Below are positions 1 to 10,630 of a DNA stretch of 64,000 bases, piece by piece (within the stretch, counting starts at the first letter, position 1; the number at the start of each line of letters is the position of its first letter). Location of the stretch: contig CM073193.1 of NCBI GenBank assembly GCA_037042915.1, positions 7,626,001-7,690,000 of the forward strand, read 5' to 3'. The notes under the pieces are model-generated. The model was not told the origin of the DNA and did not search any database. It saw only the letters and a list, made by a program, of their open reading frames with translations. The translations under genes and the position numbers were made by a program. Source of the DNA: Auricularia sp. M13 (Eukaryota > Basidiomycota > Agaricomycetes > Auriculariales > Auriculariaceae).

Positions 1-199
1 GATGCCAGACCCGACTTGTCCCCCCATGCCATCGAGGCCGCCCTTGGGCCTCTGCAGACCCATATCTGGTGCATGGACTGCCGCCGTATGCTCAGTGACC
101 GCACGCAGAAGCTCGTCGCTGAATGGTCCGCCGTTAAAGTGTGTGCTTCGCGTCTCGTCGCGATCCTACTCATCCTGCGATTGCTAGCGAACTATTTGA
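1..199 (+). CDS. 3' end of an upstream BTB-domain paralog (partial)
   Basis: The first 138 bases read in frame as a near copy of the C-terminus of the BTB gene at 1.05-1.97 kb: DARPDLSPHAIEAALG here, DARPDTSSQALETALG there, followed by a shared IWC.DC.RML segment and LVAEWSAVK. A GTGTGT...TAG intron (139-187, 49 nt) follows the AVK codons, and the last exon is only cga act att tga, encoding R-T-I-stop. The neighbouring gene has the same 49-nt intron in the same place and the same RTI-stop ending, so this is the tail of a tandem duplicate whose body lies left of the window. The function of this C-terminal segment is not known. Confidence 0.7.
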
Positions 200-1049
200 A
201 GGAGTTGTCCCTGCCAGAGCTCCATACAAGATTGAGCGTATCTCGCCAGGATCCCACAATTACGCTTTTTTGCCAGGACCCCACTGATGAATTTCCTGCA
301 GCCAGCCTGCACCACCAATTACTGAGCCCCTTCGGCATTCGCAAAGCTAGACTTACCACTAGGTTTCTCGTGCCCCACAGGCCGAGTGTCGTGGCAAACA
401 CAGTAAGAAATCCTGAAAATATTTCTAGGAAGACTACCGTTCGGTCGATGTCCCTTATAGAGTTGCAACAATACACGTAAGCACTCAGGATGCACTCATC
501 CATCTCTCAGTGGGCACATCCAGGCACATCCCTAGTGGAGCAGGTTTTTAAACCTTCCTCTGCGGGCAGTGAGGAGTATTTGGTTTAACCTGTTGATCCA
601 TAGCGTTCTGGAAGCTGGAAGGCCAGAAAAATGGCAGCGGGGCATTCCACTCCGAGGAGAGTTGTTTCCTTCAAGTGTGGATGCACCGCGGAAATATTTT
701 CACGCTCCGACACTCATCCTTACCACAGCTGAGTTTCTCCTGTTCATCAACAAGCGCCTGCGTCGTATTTCGTGCCGTAGGCCAGCAGATACGTACTGTA
801 ACCACCGTAAGTGCAGAGCCCTACCGAACAATCGTGCCATGCTGCGACGTAGGCGTTGCGCTCTGCAAACCCGCTGTGGCCACTAGGCCCTGGCTTCCGG
901 GATCAGCAGGCTTCTACGCCATACATAGGTCTGGCCGACGTGTCCGGCGCCAAATCGTCTTCACATGCCGTCACCATCGAGGGCATTGCTCACACCCCCA
1001 GAGGTGTGCGAGCCATTGCGTGTGTGCTGCAGCGTCTGACAACGAGCGC
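200..1049. other. Intergenic stretch between BTB paralogs
   Basis: No open frame here has recognisable homology. The first exon and promoter of the downstream BTB gene should lie in its right half, but no convincing ATG joined to a donor could be fixed. Confidence 0.4.
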
Positions 1050-1969
1050 AGACTCCCACCCATGAACTGCCCAGCGCGTTCGGCGTGCCCGTCGTGGGCA
1101 TTTCGCCCGTGTTCAAACCTGATGCTCGGCTCGACCCCTCTTGCGCGCCCGATCTCGTCGTTATCTCGTCCGACCGCGTACTATTCTACGTTCATTCGAA
1201 ACTCTTGCTTTATGTCTCCATGAACGCGTTCTCCGGTCTGCTGTCCGCGTCTGAGTGCAAAAATTTGGGCGTGATTCGAGTGCAGAGCGATGCTACGGTG
1301 TTCAACCTCGTCCTGCACGCAATCTACGGCCTCGACATGGCCGTGCACAACCCATCGCTGGATCTGCTGACCCTAGCTCTCAAGGCGCTGCTGGTGGACT
1401 ACTCAGTTCCGCCGGACTTCGTGCTTTCTCCCGGTCGGCCCCTATTCGAGGCTGTTCTAGCGTACGCTGGTGCCGCCCGCTGTACGTCTACAGCCTCGCA
1501 GCTCACTACAACATCGAACCTCTCGCGGTCGCCGCGAGCGCGCACATGCTGTCCTTCCCGCTCGCGGCACTGACAGAGGATGACGCACACGCGATGGGCG
1601 CAGTGTATCTCCGCCGATTATTCTTCCTGCATCTCGGCCGCGTCGAAGCCCTCAAGCGCCTCCTCGTCGCGCCGCCCGCAATACACCCGCCGACCGTGAA
1701 GTGCGATGCGTCGGGCCAGCAACAGAAGATGCGGCGCGTGTGGGAGCTTGCCATTTCGGCCATTGCCCTCGACGCCAGGCCCGACACATCCTCCCAAGCC
1801 TTAGAGACCGCGCTCGGGTCCCTGCTGACCCGTATCTGGTGCATCGATTGTCACCGTATGCTCAATGACCGTATGCAGACGCTCGTCGCCGAATGGTCTG
1901 CCGTCAAAGTGCGTTATTCTCGTCCCTTCGCGATTTTGCTGACCCCGCGATCCTCAGAGGACCATCTAA
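1050..1969 (+). CDS. BTB/POZ-domain protein
   Basis: The frame before about 1,470 carries a BTB/POZ start: PDLVVISSDRVLFYVHSKLL, then SECKNLGVIRVQSDATVFNLVLHAIYG split over the usual core helices and strands. From about 1,475 the homology continues one frame over with PLYVYSLAAHYNIEPLAVAA, the alpha-helical extension common in basidiomycete BTB proteins, to LVAEWSAVK. A 49-nt intron (1,909-1,957) and a 12-nt last exon encoding RTI-stop close the gene, as in the upstream paralog. The frame change near 1,470 fits one missing base. The 5' end is unresolved: the frame is open only from about 1,045 without an ATG, so an upstream exon is likely. BTB domains mediate homo- or hetero-oligomerisation and can recruit Cul3 ligases; the partner here is unknown. 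Confidence 0.7.
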
Positions 1970-2372
1970 TCATTTTTGGTAACAACAGTTCAGTTGAGGG
2001 TTTGTCGCCATATGTCAAAAAGTATAGTCGTACCTTGCTCCAACCCCTGGGTTTCTCGGTCCGGCCGAACGAGAATTTTTTGTATAGTAAAGGCTGAACT
2101 CGTAGCTCGTGCTCACGCGTAACATGCAATAAATGTACTACCTGAAAGAGCATTAAAATGCACAATATTTAGCCCTGACAATGGAATGCGCAGTCCCACG
2201 AACTTGTCATGATCCAATATCATGCAACATCCCAAGGTACCAGCATAATTCAGTTTGCTCTGCCAGTACACTCCGAGGTAAGAATAGTGGTACAGTAAAA
2301 CCTGCAGTGAAAGTACAACTCGAAGACCCAATCAGGCATTTGAGGAATACATAAACAAAAGTTGGAAAAAGT

Positions 2373-2486
2373 TGACAAGGGTGGGATTTGAACCCACGCG
2401 GAGATACCTCCATGAGAAGTTTCTATCTCTTTTGAGACAAGCGGTCAAGCTTGAACCACACGCCATAACCACTCGGCCACCTTGCC
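2373..2486 (-). tRNA. tRNA-Leu (anticodon CAA) with intron
   Basis: On the minus strand GGCAAGG pairs with CCTTGTC as the acceptor stem, followed by discriminator A, as expected for leucine. GGCCGAGTGGTTATGGC is a class II D-arm (A box), and GTGGGTTCGAATCCCAC is a perfect T-arm (B box). A long variable arm GGAG-GTAT-CTCC is present. After loop bases TTCAAG comes CTTGACC, which can pair back onto the anticodon loop, as in introns of fungal tRNA-Leu(CAA). The intron is about 30 nt between positions 37 and 38. A T5 run lies just past the 3' end on the minus strand, a good Pol III terminator. The anticodon stem has one weak or mismatched pair, so the exact exon junction is uncertain. Confidence 0.8.
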
Positions 2487-4410
2487 TTGTCCTTTTGCTC
2501 ACCCGTTGCTTACAGATACTATCATATGACTAGCCCAAACCCGACTTGGCAATTATTCTTCCAATCTTGTAACTAACCACCTGCAACTGGTTTGGAGTAT
2601 GTGCACGCAAAGCGATGCCCGTGTCAATGCTGGGATGAAGGCTCGACCGAAGGTGCATTGATCACCATGGCCACGGTGCCTGTCGTTGCGTTTGATTCAG
2701 ATGACTGCGCGAGCTGGATACAATAAACTGCTCCTGCTGCTGCTACTCTCTCGCCTGCAAAGCCTTTAAAACTGTGTGACGTACATGGGACGCGCAGGAA
2801 GCGCTCCGTGCCCAAGATATACAGTATATCACGATCGTTTGATCAGTTGTCCGTGCCCACTCGTAATTACGGTGGTAGATGACGCATGCGATACTCCTCT
2901 GAAGGTGATCATAGTTGAGCAGCTTACGCGTACGGGCCACATCCCCTCAGCTACGGAAATTGGTACTCGTAGAAGATGCCGCATGAGGGACCGTAAAGCG
3001 GTTGAACGACTGGGAGGATATCTATCTGCGAACGCAGTCTCCCTTCGTCAACGTTATTCTGAGCGGCGTTAACCAGTTCTCGTGGAAGGTATGACATGGA
3101 CGCAGCTGCAGGATCGCGTGATCCATTTCGGAGCGTCGATTGCTTCGTGCCATATGATGATTGTCAAATAAATATGTAGCGGGGCATCTCCTCGCGCGTC
3201 GATTTCATTGCGTGATAAGGCTTTTAGGACGGGCTGCATCCAGGCAGAGTGAGGGAGATGCAGAAGGTGTGCCAAAGGCGAAAAAAACATGAGCTGAGGT
3301 GTCGAAGCGGGCATTGTTGATACAGATAAGGAGGCTCTGTGTAAGCCTGCAAAGAGATGTTTCGTCCACACAGACTGCCGTTTGACATGTCTTCTGGAGA
3401 GATGACGACGGGCTGTAACCAGAAAGCGCAGGTAGATTGAGGTGCAGAAGAGGTTAAATCGTGGTGCAATGAGCTACTATGAGAACGTGATCCAGTAGGT
3501 GAAGCGATGATTCAACTGCGTCAGCGCAGACCGGCACACCGCAAGCACCTGAGACGATGGGACAACCTCCGTTCTAGGTGGGGCAGACATGAGCTGCGCC
3601 TTCAGGAAAGATAGCGCTAACGGACGTGAAGTGGCCGGACGACCTTTTCGATGCACCGACCATAAACGGGAGCTAGAGTCCCAGCCAAGCGCCTGCAGCA
3701 CGCCAACGAAACAAGACGAGCAAGCCTGTGCAACTAGAAAACAACGAAACCCTCGGAGGCGCTGTACAATCGGACGCCGGGGGAGTTGCATGGTCGCGGC
3801 GATTTGGCCAGTCGTTATGGAAGGACAGGACTATCAGGCGGTCAAGCGTGGCTGGCTATATCAGAGCACTTGCGTGCAGGGGCATCTGACGACTTTGGGA
3901 TATCGCATGTGGGGCGGACAGCGGGGAATGTGGACGAGCGGCTACCGGAATAGGCAGGACTGAGGCAGCGTTTGTCGGCGTGTCAGCGATCTGAGCGCGT
4001 GGCGGTATCAAAGATAGGCGCAGGGAGCTTTGGCCACGGCCGGCAGCAACGGTGCATGTTAAGGCGAATGAATGAGAAACCAGAGCTCAGATGAAATGAA
4101 GCCGAGACACGAGACAAGAAGCGGACACAATGGGCAGTGGCAAAGCCCCGGGGGTGGTGAGACTGAGAGAGGCGGGGAGGACTCGGAGTGACTGTCGTGT
4201 CGGGCGTCTGGTTGATGAGGGCGTGTTTGGACATGATGGTGCGCGGGCAGTGGCGGGAGCGACTATGGCCTGATTTAAGCGAAGGACCAAGCGGGACACG
4301 GTGTCGGTTCTAGCCGGTTGTCGTCTCATACTCAAATTGCTCTCGTATTTTTTATTAATCGGCCCACTAAGTACCGGACGTCCCTCGCCTTCCTCCCCAT
4401 CCCCCGTAAT
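2487..4410. other. Long intergenic region upstream of HMG-CoA reductase
   Basis: About 1.9 kb with only short overlapping open frames in conflicting orientations, none with recognisable domains. The best, a plus-strand frame at 3,589-3,963, has arginine- and cysteine-biased composition typical of chance frames. The right end must hold the HMG-CoA reductase promoter; no TATA box is obvious. Confidence 0.4.
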
Positions 4411-7400
4411 ATGTTCCGCTCACTCATACGGGCGCTGTCGAGCTGGCCGTCGAGCCACCCGGCCGAGTCCATCGTCGGCTACTTCGTCCTCACCACCCTG
4501 GCCTATTTCCACGTCCTCCAGGCCGTCAAGCACTCGCCGTTCTTCCAGGAGGGTGCCAGGGTGCATGTACGCCCCGCCGTTGCCCTGCTGCCGTTCTCGC
4601 ACGACGCCTGGATCGGTGTCTCCGACGTCGAGTGGGACGCGCGCCAGTCCGGCGGCGTCGAGGTCCAGCAGGTCAACGTCGCCCTCGACGCTCCCCGCGG
4701 CATCGTCTTCGACCAGGACATCCTCGGCCACGTGCTCAACTTCAGCGACCATCTCGCCGCGGCCTCGTCGTTCAACACCATCTGCTACCGTGTCGACGGC
4801 GCGTGCCTGGTCCAGCCGCCGGCGCTCTCGCCGTCCAAGCGCTCGGCCGTCCTCACCTACGTCCTCAGCCGCGGCGCACGGACCCAGTTCGTCAAGTCGT
4901 GGTTGCCCAAGCCCTCAGCCGCAGGCGCGTCCAGGGTCGTCGCCCAAGACGCGGCCGGCATGCAATTTGTCTACGAGCCCTCGCGCAAGGAGTCGATTGC
5001 AGAAATGAGGTCATCCAAGTGGGTCGCCTACGCCGTCCAGGCCCTCGTGCGCTCCAGCCCCAAGCTTTGCGTTTCAAAACGATAGACCCCACGGGACCGT
5101 TTTGACGCCAAGGTGCGCTCCAGCCCCAGGACGTCTTTGATTTCCGACGAAGGGGATGCGAACCTGTGATTACCGACTGATGCCCAACCAACAGCAAGCA
5201 GATTCTGCCGACATTTTCGTCGTTCTTATCGGCTATATTCTCATGCACAGCACCTTCGTCAACCTGTTCCTCAAGGCCCGCAAGATCCATGCTTCTGTCT
5301 GGGTTGCCCCCCTCATCCTCGTGTCCTCCACGTCCGCGCTGCTTCTGGCCCTTGCAACAGCCCATATTCTCCAGATCCCGCTCGACCCTGTCGGCCTCTC
5401 CGAGGCCCTGCCGTTCCTCGTCGTTACTGTGGGCTTCGACAAGCCTCTGCGTCTGGCCACGGCTGTTCTCTCCAGACGGGCCGGAAATGACTCGGCCGCA
5501 GCTATTGACCGTGCGGGGCCCCTCATCCTGCGTGACTATTTGCTGGAGATCGCTATTTTAACTCTCGGTGCCATGTCCAAGATCCCTGGTCTGCGCGAGC
5601 TGTGCGCCCTTGCTGCCCTCATCCTTGCCTGGGACGCGTTTGCCATGTTCACCTTCTTTGTCGCCACTCTCCGCATGATCGGCATTGTCAATAACCCCGA
5701 GACCCTCACGATTGACGTTGGCGCGACGCGTCGCTCCCCGACCCGCGAAATGGAAAAGCTCAAGGCGCCGCGGGACTCGAGCGTGAGTACGGACCGCAAA
5801 TCCGTCCTGGCCCGGCTCAAGCTGCTTCTGGTACGTGTATCATCGCTCCCCGTTCAGGCAAGTTGCATCTGATCATGCTGATCATCCAGATCGTGTCGTT
5901 CCTGACGCTGCACATCCTCAACCTCGTGACCACGCTCACGCCCGCCGCTGCCCTGTCGCGCTCGCGCCGTTCGGCCAAGCCCCCGCAGACGCGCAAGGTC
6001 GATATCACGGCGCCGGCGCTCACGCCTGTCCTCGACGCCATCGCGGCCTCCCGCCCACCTGGCGCTGGCGATATCCTTGTGCGCGTGAGCCCGCCGATCG
6101 GCGTGCGTGCCGTACCGCCGGCGGCGTGGATCCAGAGCGCAGCTGCAGCTTCGACTTCGACTCCCACCTCTTTCCTCTCCTCCGAGGACTCCGGCGAGTT
6201 CGACGAACAGACTGACGAGCAGGTGCAGCGCCCCAAGATGGACGCCGGCTCCGACAACATTTCGGCGAAGCTGTTCCAGGTCGCCGAGCAGCCTGTGGTT
6301 GGCAAATGGCTCATCCTCGCCCTCGCGGCCAGCATTTTCTTGAACGGCTACCTGCTCAAGATGCAGGTCCTGCTGCACCGCGCCAGAGCTCGTCATCTGC
6401 GCGCAGGATGTCGAAATCCTCGAGCACCGCTACTGTCACGGCCGCATCGACGAAGACGCCTTCCTCCCCGACGTCGTACTTTAGCTCTACTGTCGCGGGC
6501 AAACGCCTCCTTGCAGATGCCGCTCCTGCCGGTAGTCCCACGCCGCGCGCATCGAAGGCCACGGAGAACCTCAAGGAATGGCCTCTGTCGTCCTCCTCCA
6601 CTGCACAACCACTCAGCGAATCGCTTGTTCTCCCGCCCGGACCGTCTGTGTCGTTCGCGCCTCCCGTCATCGCTGCGCCCATGCCATTGAACGTCCCTGC
6701 TGCTCCTGCTGCTGTCAAGGTCGTGGAAGAGGAAGAGGACGAGGACGACATCAAGGTCGGCAGCAACGATACCGTCCGCTCGCTTGAGGAGTGCATTCGG
6801 ATCTTCGAGAGTGGCCCAAGTGGCGTCGACATGCTCAACAACGAGGAGATCATCTTGCTCGCGCAGACAGGCAAGATTGCGGCCTACGCACTGGAGAAGG
6901 TTCTCGGCGATTTTGAACGCGCTGTGCTTGTGCGGCGTGCACTCATTTGTGCGTTTCCGCGCATCCTTCCGCCACTGGTTACTAACTGGCTTTTCCGTAT
7001 AGCGCGATCGTCGAAGACCAAGACGCTCGAGTCGTCCGATGTGCCTTATCTCAACTACGATTACGCGCGCGTTCTTGGTGCTTGCTGCGAGAATGTCATC
7101 GGCTACATGCCCATCCCGCTCGGCATTGCGGGTCCGCTGAAGGTCGACGGCCAGCTCTACCCGATCCCCATGGCTACCGCTGAGGGCACGCTCGTCGCCT
7201 CGGCATCGCGTGGTTGCAAGGCGCTGAACGCGGGTGGAGGTGTGACGACCGTCATCACCCAGGACGGCATGACGCGCGGACCGGCCATCGAGTTCCCGTC
7301 CGTCACCGAGGGCGCGCGCGCGAAGCGGTGGATCGACTCGCCCGAGGGCGCGAAGGTGCTGCAGGAGGCATTCGACTCGACATCGCGCTTCGCGCGGTTG

Positions 7401-8285
7401 CAGCAGCTCAAGTGCGCGCAGGCGGGTCGGACGCTCTACGTGCGGTTCGCGACGAGCACGGGCGACGCGATGGGTATGAACATGATCTCCAAGGGCACGG
7501 AGAAGGCGCTCGAGGTGATGCAGAAGATGTTCCCGGAGATGCAGGTCCTCGCACTCTCGGGCAACTACTGCACGGACAAGAAGCCCGCCGCCATTAACTG
7601 GATCGAGGGCCGCGGCAAGAGCGTCGTCGCGGAGGCCGTCGTGCCTGGCAAGATCGTCAAGACCGTGCTCAAGACCACCGTCGCTGCGCTGTGCAACTTG
7701 AACATCAAGAAGAACCTCGTCGGCAGCGCCATGGCGGGCTCGATTGGTGGCTTCAACGCGCATGCTGCCAACATCTTGACGGCAATATTTTTGGCTACTG
7801 GTCAGGACCCGGCACAGAACGTGGAGAGCTCCAACTGCATGACACTCATGGAACCGTGCGTCCGCGTTTGCCCTCGGGTTGTTCTTGGTTGCTGATGCTT
7901 TGGATGCAGGATTAACGACGGCGAGGACTTGCTCATCACTGTCTCCATGCCGTCTATCGAGGTCGGCACCGTCGGTGGTGGCACCGTGCTCGGACCGCAG
8001 GCGGCCATGCTGGAAATGCTCGGCATCCAGGGCGCGCACCCCGAGAGCCCTGGCCACAACGCGCGCCAGCTGGCTCGCATCATCTGCGCCGCCGTCATGG
8101 CCGGCGAGTTGAGCTTGATGTCTGCGCTGGCTGCGGGCCATCTCATCCGAGCGCACATGGCTCACAACCGGAGCAAGCCCGGCACGCCGCTCGCCACACG
8201 GCCCAGCACGCCCGCGCCGTTCGCCGTCCTGCACCAGAAGGAGAGCTCGGGCTTCGCGAAGGAGGTCGAGAGACAAACACAGTAG
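4411..8285 (+). CDS. HMG-CoA reductase (class I, membrane-anchored, with sterol-sensing domain)
   Basis: Reduces HMG-CoA to mevalonate with NADPH, the committed step to ergosterol, at the ER membrane. The N-terminal exon ([20 protein letters not shown]) has the first membrane segment. Residues from 5,195 to about 6,370 form the sterol-sensing bundle, from [17 protein letters not shown] to [11 protein letters not shown] Ser-rich and acidic linker ([10 protein letters not shown]) follows, then the catalytic domain: [17 protein letters not shown], the EGTLVAS glutamate, [13 protein letters not shown], the DKKPAAINW lysine and the HMAHNRS histidine. Introns 5,831-5,889, 6,949-7,002 and 7,856-7,909 restore a clean frame. 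The first junction (5,047-5,194) is ambiguous. Between 6,370 and 6,400 the frame changes without a believable intron, and total length is one base short, fitting one missing base. About 1,190 residues, normal for fungi. Confidence 0.95.
5047..5128 (+). repeat. 16-bp direct repeat at alternative splice donors of HMG-CoA reductase
   Basis: GTGCGCTCCAGCCCCA occurs at 5,047-5,062 and again at 5,113-5,128, offset by 66 bp (22 codons). Both copies begin with a usable GTGCGC donor in the same phase. The segment between them contains an in-frame TAG followed by codons for a RFDAK-like string resembling the RFW.LAKK linker of other fungal reductases. Confidence 0.6.
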
Positions 8286-8988
8286 ACGTCGACCGTCCAG
8301 TCCTTCATCTCGATGCCATTGCCATGATCTCGCACCCCTCCATCCATCCATCCACCCATCTAACCTACACTCGCCGCTATTCGCTTTCTTAATCGCTGTG
8401 TGCCTCGACGTCTCGGCGTTGAACTGATTCTTATTGCAAGCTCTCTAAAAAGAGGAGTCTGGTCGGTTATCCATCTGTCGCAGCCGTTCGTCGTGCATTT
8501 GCTGGTTTTGGAATTCATCTAGTCCCGCACCGCCATCACCCCTACCCCACCCCCACCCATCACACATGCAGAAACTTTCATTTGTACGAGTAGCATTTCC
8601 CCCCTCTGCAACGTTCGGAGAAACCAATAGACGTCTCGTATGATTGCAGGATCCACTTTTCCCGTCAGACCTGTTCATCTGTACTCTGACCAACTCGCTA
8701 CCCGGTAGCCTTTGCCGTAGACGCATGCGGCATGTCTGAGACTTATTTCCTGTCAAGGTGTGTAGTTTGTTTGCACTGCGGTCTCAGCTGTAATACCCTG
8801 ACGGCATTTCCTCCAGTTCCTCGCTCACACGGCTTCTTCGTCGTCTTATGTATCAGTACGCGCATTATCATCAATCCACTCAGGAAGTGAGGCGCGGTTT
8901 GCTGACCATGGTTCTCGCAGTTCGTGTGCATCGTACATGTATATTATGCTTCCGGCTCTCGTACAACCTCCCGCTAGCGGACCAACGT
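8286..8988. other. Convergent 3' intergenic region
   Basis: Lies between the stop codons of two convergent genes. It contains a short tccatccatccatccacccatc run at 8,339-8,360 and no coding signal. It probably holds both 3' UTRs. Confidence 0.5.
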
Positions 8989-9905
8989 TCACCACGGCAG
9001 CTCTTTGCCTTCATACGTCACGAAGTGGCCTGCGTGCGTTTTCAGTGTCGCGCTCTCGAAGATCGGGATGTGCTTCGCGACGGCAGCCTCCGGCGTAAGA
9101 GGAGCGGTAGGTCCGCCCAACGCTGTTACAACAGGTTTCAGCTGGGGAAAACAATTTGAAGAGAAAATTCGCACCAGTTTCGACGTGTCCGGGATGGAAG
9201 GGGAAGGCGATGATGTCCGGGAACTCCTTCGTTATCTTGTACGTCTGAATTCCAACATGCAGGTCAGCATCCCGACTCGCTCCGAGTCTCAACACTCACC
9301 AACATATTCAGCGCCGCCTTTGCGACGCTATAGCTGACGAGACCGGGTCCAATGTCGGCGCCGATGCTGGCGAGCTGGCTACTAATGTTGACGACGACCT
9401 TGCGCGATCCGGCTTGCACAAGGGGGAGGAAAGTCTGGAAGACGAGGAGCGGGCCGACGACATGCGTCTTGAACGTCGACTCCAACTGGTCTGGCGTCAC
9501 AGTGGCGACGCTGTCGAGGTATCCCTACTCAACGGAGTCAACAGTCTCCAGTGCGATGCACTGTTTTGATGGTGCGTACGTTGCCCGCATTGTTGACGAG
9601 ATAATCTATCCCAGATGAGCCTACGATAGCTTTCGTGGCGTCGAATGCGGCCTTGATAGAGGCTTGGTCTGTGACATCGAGCCCTACGACGTGCACATTC
9701 TTGTGGCTCGAAGCAAGGCTCGCAAGATCCGTCGCAGTAGAGGGAGAGCGGCAGGTCGCAATCACCTGGTTCTCCTTGTTGGCTGAGAGCTGCTTCACGA
9801 ATGCGAGGCCAATGCCGCGAGACGACCTAAAGCAATTAGTATGTCCCTCATTTACGCCGCGCAACAAGCATCGCAAGCTCACCCAGTAATGAACCAGACA
9901 GGCAT
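8989..9905 (-). CDS. Short-chain dehydrogenase/reductase (SDR), C-factor-like
   Basis: NAD(P)-dependent oxidoreductase of the classical SDR superfamily; substrate unknown. Five exons (9905-9883, 9826-9580, 9524-9300, 9244-9175, 9122-8989) with introns of 52-56 nt sum to 699 nt, giving 232 residues in perfect frame. The protein starts MPVWFITGSSRGIGLAFVKQ, with the TGxxxGIG Rossmann motif created across intron 1. It continues with LDVTDQ, the NNAGN motif, NISSQLASIGAD (active-site Ser) and YSVAKAAL (YxxxK catalytic pair), then HPGHVETALGG and the C-terminal YEGKELPW common to fungal C-factor-like SDRs. It converges on HMG-CoA reductase. There is no sign of decay. Confidence 0.93.
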
Positions 9906-10630
9906 CTTAGCTTTTCAAGACTGAAGCTTCGAAGAGTGAGGGAATATCGACGAATGTGGCCAGGCATCGTTCTTCATTTTATATCTCCTCGGCTATCCCA
10001 TATATTTTTGGTCTTTTTGTCAGCACCAGGCTCTCTGAGCTCGCGGTTCCCCGTCACCGCGTCCCGGGTGTCGACTTTCGATTGTTGTCGGAGCATCTAA
10101 TACTTAGTCAGCTTTCCTAATGCGCGAGTGTCCGTTTTTTAACGGAGCTGCGTTAAATTATGTAACTGCAGTTACTTGCGGGGGTTTGGTACTTCACTGA
10201 CGGGGGTTTCGCACTGACACTTACGGGGGTTTCGCACTGACACTTACGGGGGTTTGGTGCTTGACTTAGCCATGGCCGCCGTTTTCCTAGTTGCTCGAGC
10301 TGCTATGGAGCACCCGGAGGAGAATACTCGAGCATTCCACAAGAGACATCAAACGAGCCGTTCCTTTTTTGTTCCTCGACTTCTCTGCGGCGGAATTATC
10401 GACCAATACCTTCAGTGCTAGAGTATTTGCAGTCAATATACTTGCCTGGGTAATTGTGGTCAATATACATCTGCTCAGTCCTGGAGTTCAGAGTCGCTGA
10501 TTGAGGGGCGATCCGTCATGCAGACCGCGAAGACGCTTGCCAGTCCCTAATAAAACTAACATTATAGCTCAAGCCCCCACAGCAGGCGGGACTTTGGGCG
10601 CGCGACGATCTGTATTTGATGCACCAACGA
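9906..10630. other. Intergenic region with minisatellite
   Basis: Holds the promoter of the minus-strand dehydrogenase and a small G-rich tandem repeat (10,176-10,266). No coding frame with recognisable homology. Confidence 0.5.
10176..10266. repeat. G-rich tandem repeat (about 23-bp unit)
   Basis: Four spaced copies of GGGGGTTT: gcgggggtttggtacttc, acgggggtttcgcactgac, ttacgggggtttcgcactg and ttacgggggtttggtgcttg. The two central units are identical over about 23 bp; the outer two differ at a few bases. Four G5 runs on the plus strand with loops of about 15-18 nt could in principle form a long-loop quadruplex. Confidence 0.8.

Noticed and set aside
3589-3963. Possible small gene upstream of HMG-CoA reductase
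   Set aside because: Arg/Cys/Gly-biased sequence without domain, signal peptide or intron support; likely a chance frame.
6393-8351. A long (652-codon) open frame on the minus strand opposite the HMG-CoA reductase catalytic domain
   Set aside because: Composition is Arg/His/Asp/Leu-rich as expected for the antisense of GC-biased codons. The plus-strand frame carries every catalytic motif.
8339-8360. tccatccatccatccacccatc run as a microsatellite locus
   Set aside because: Only about four imperfect units in a 3' UTR; too short to be notable.
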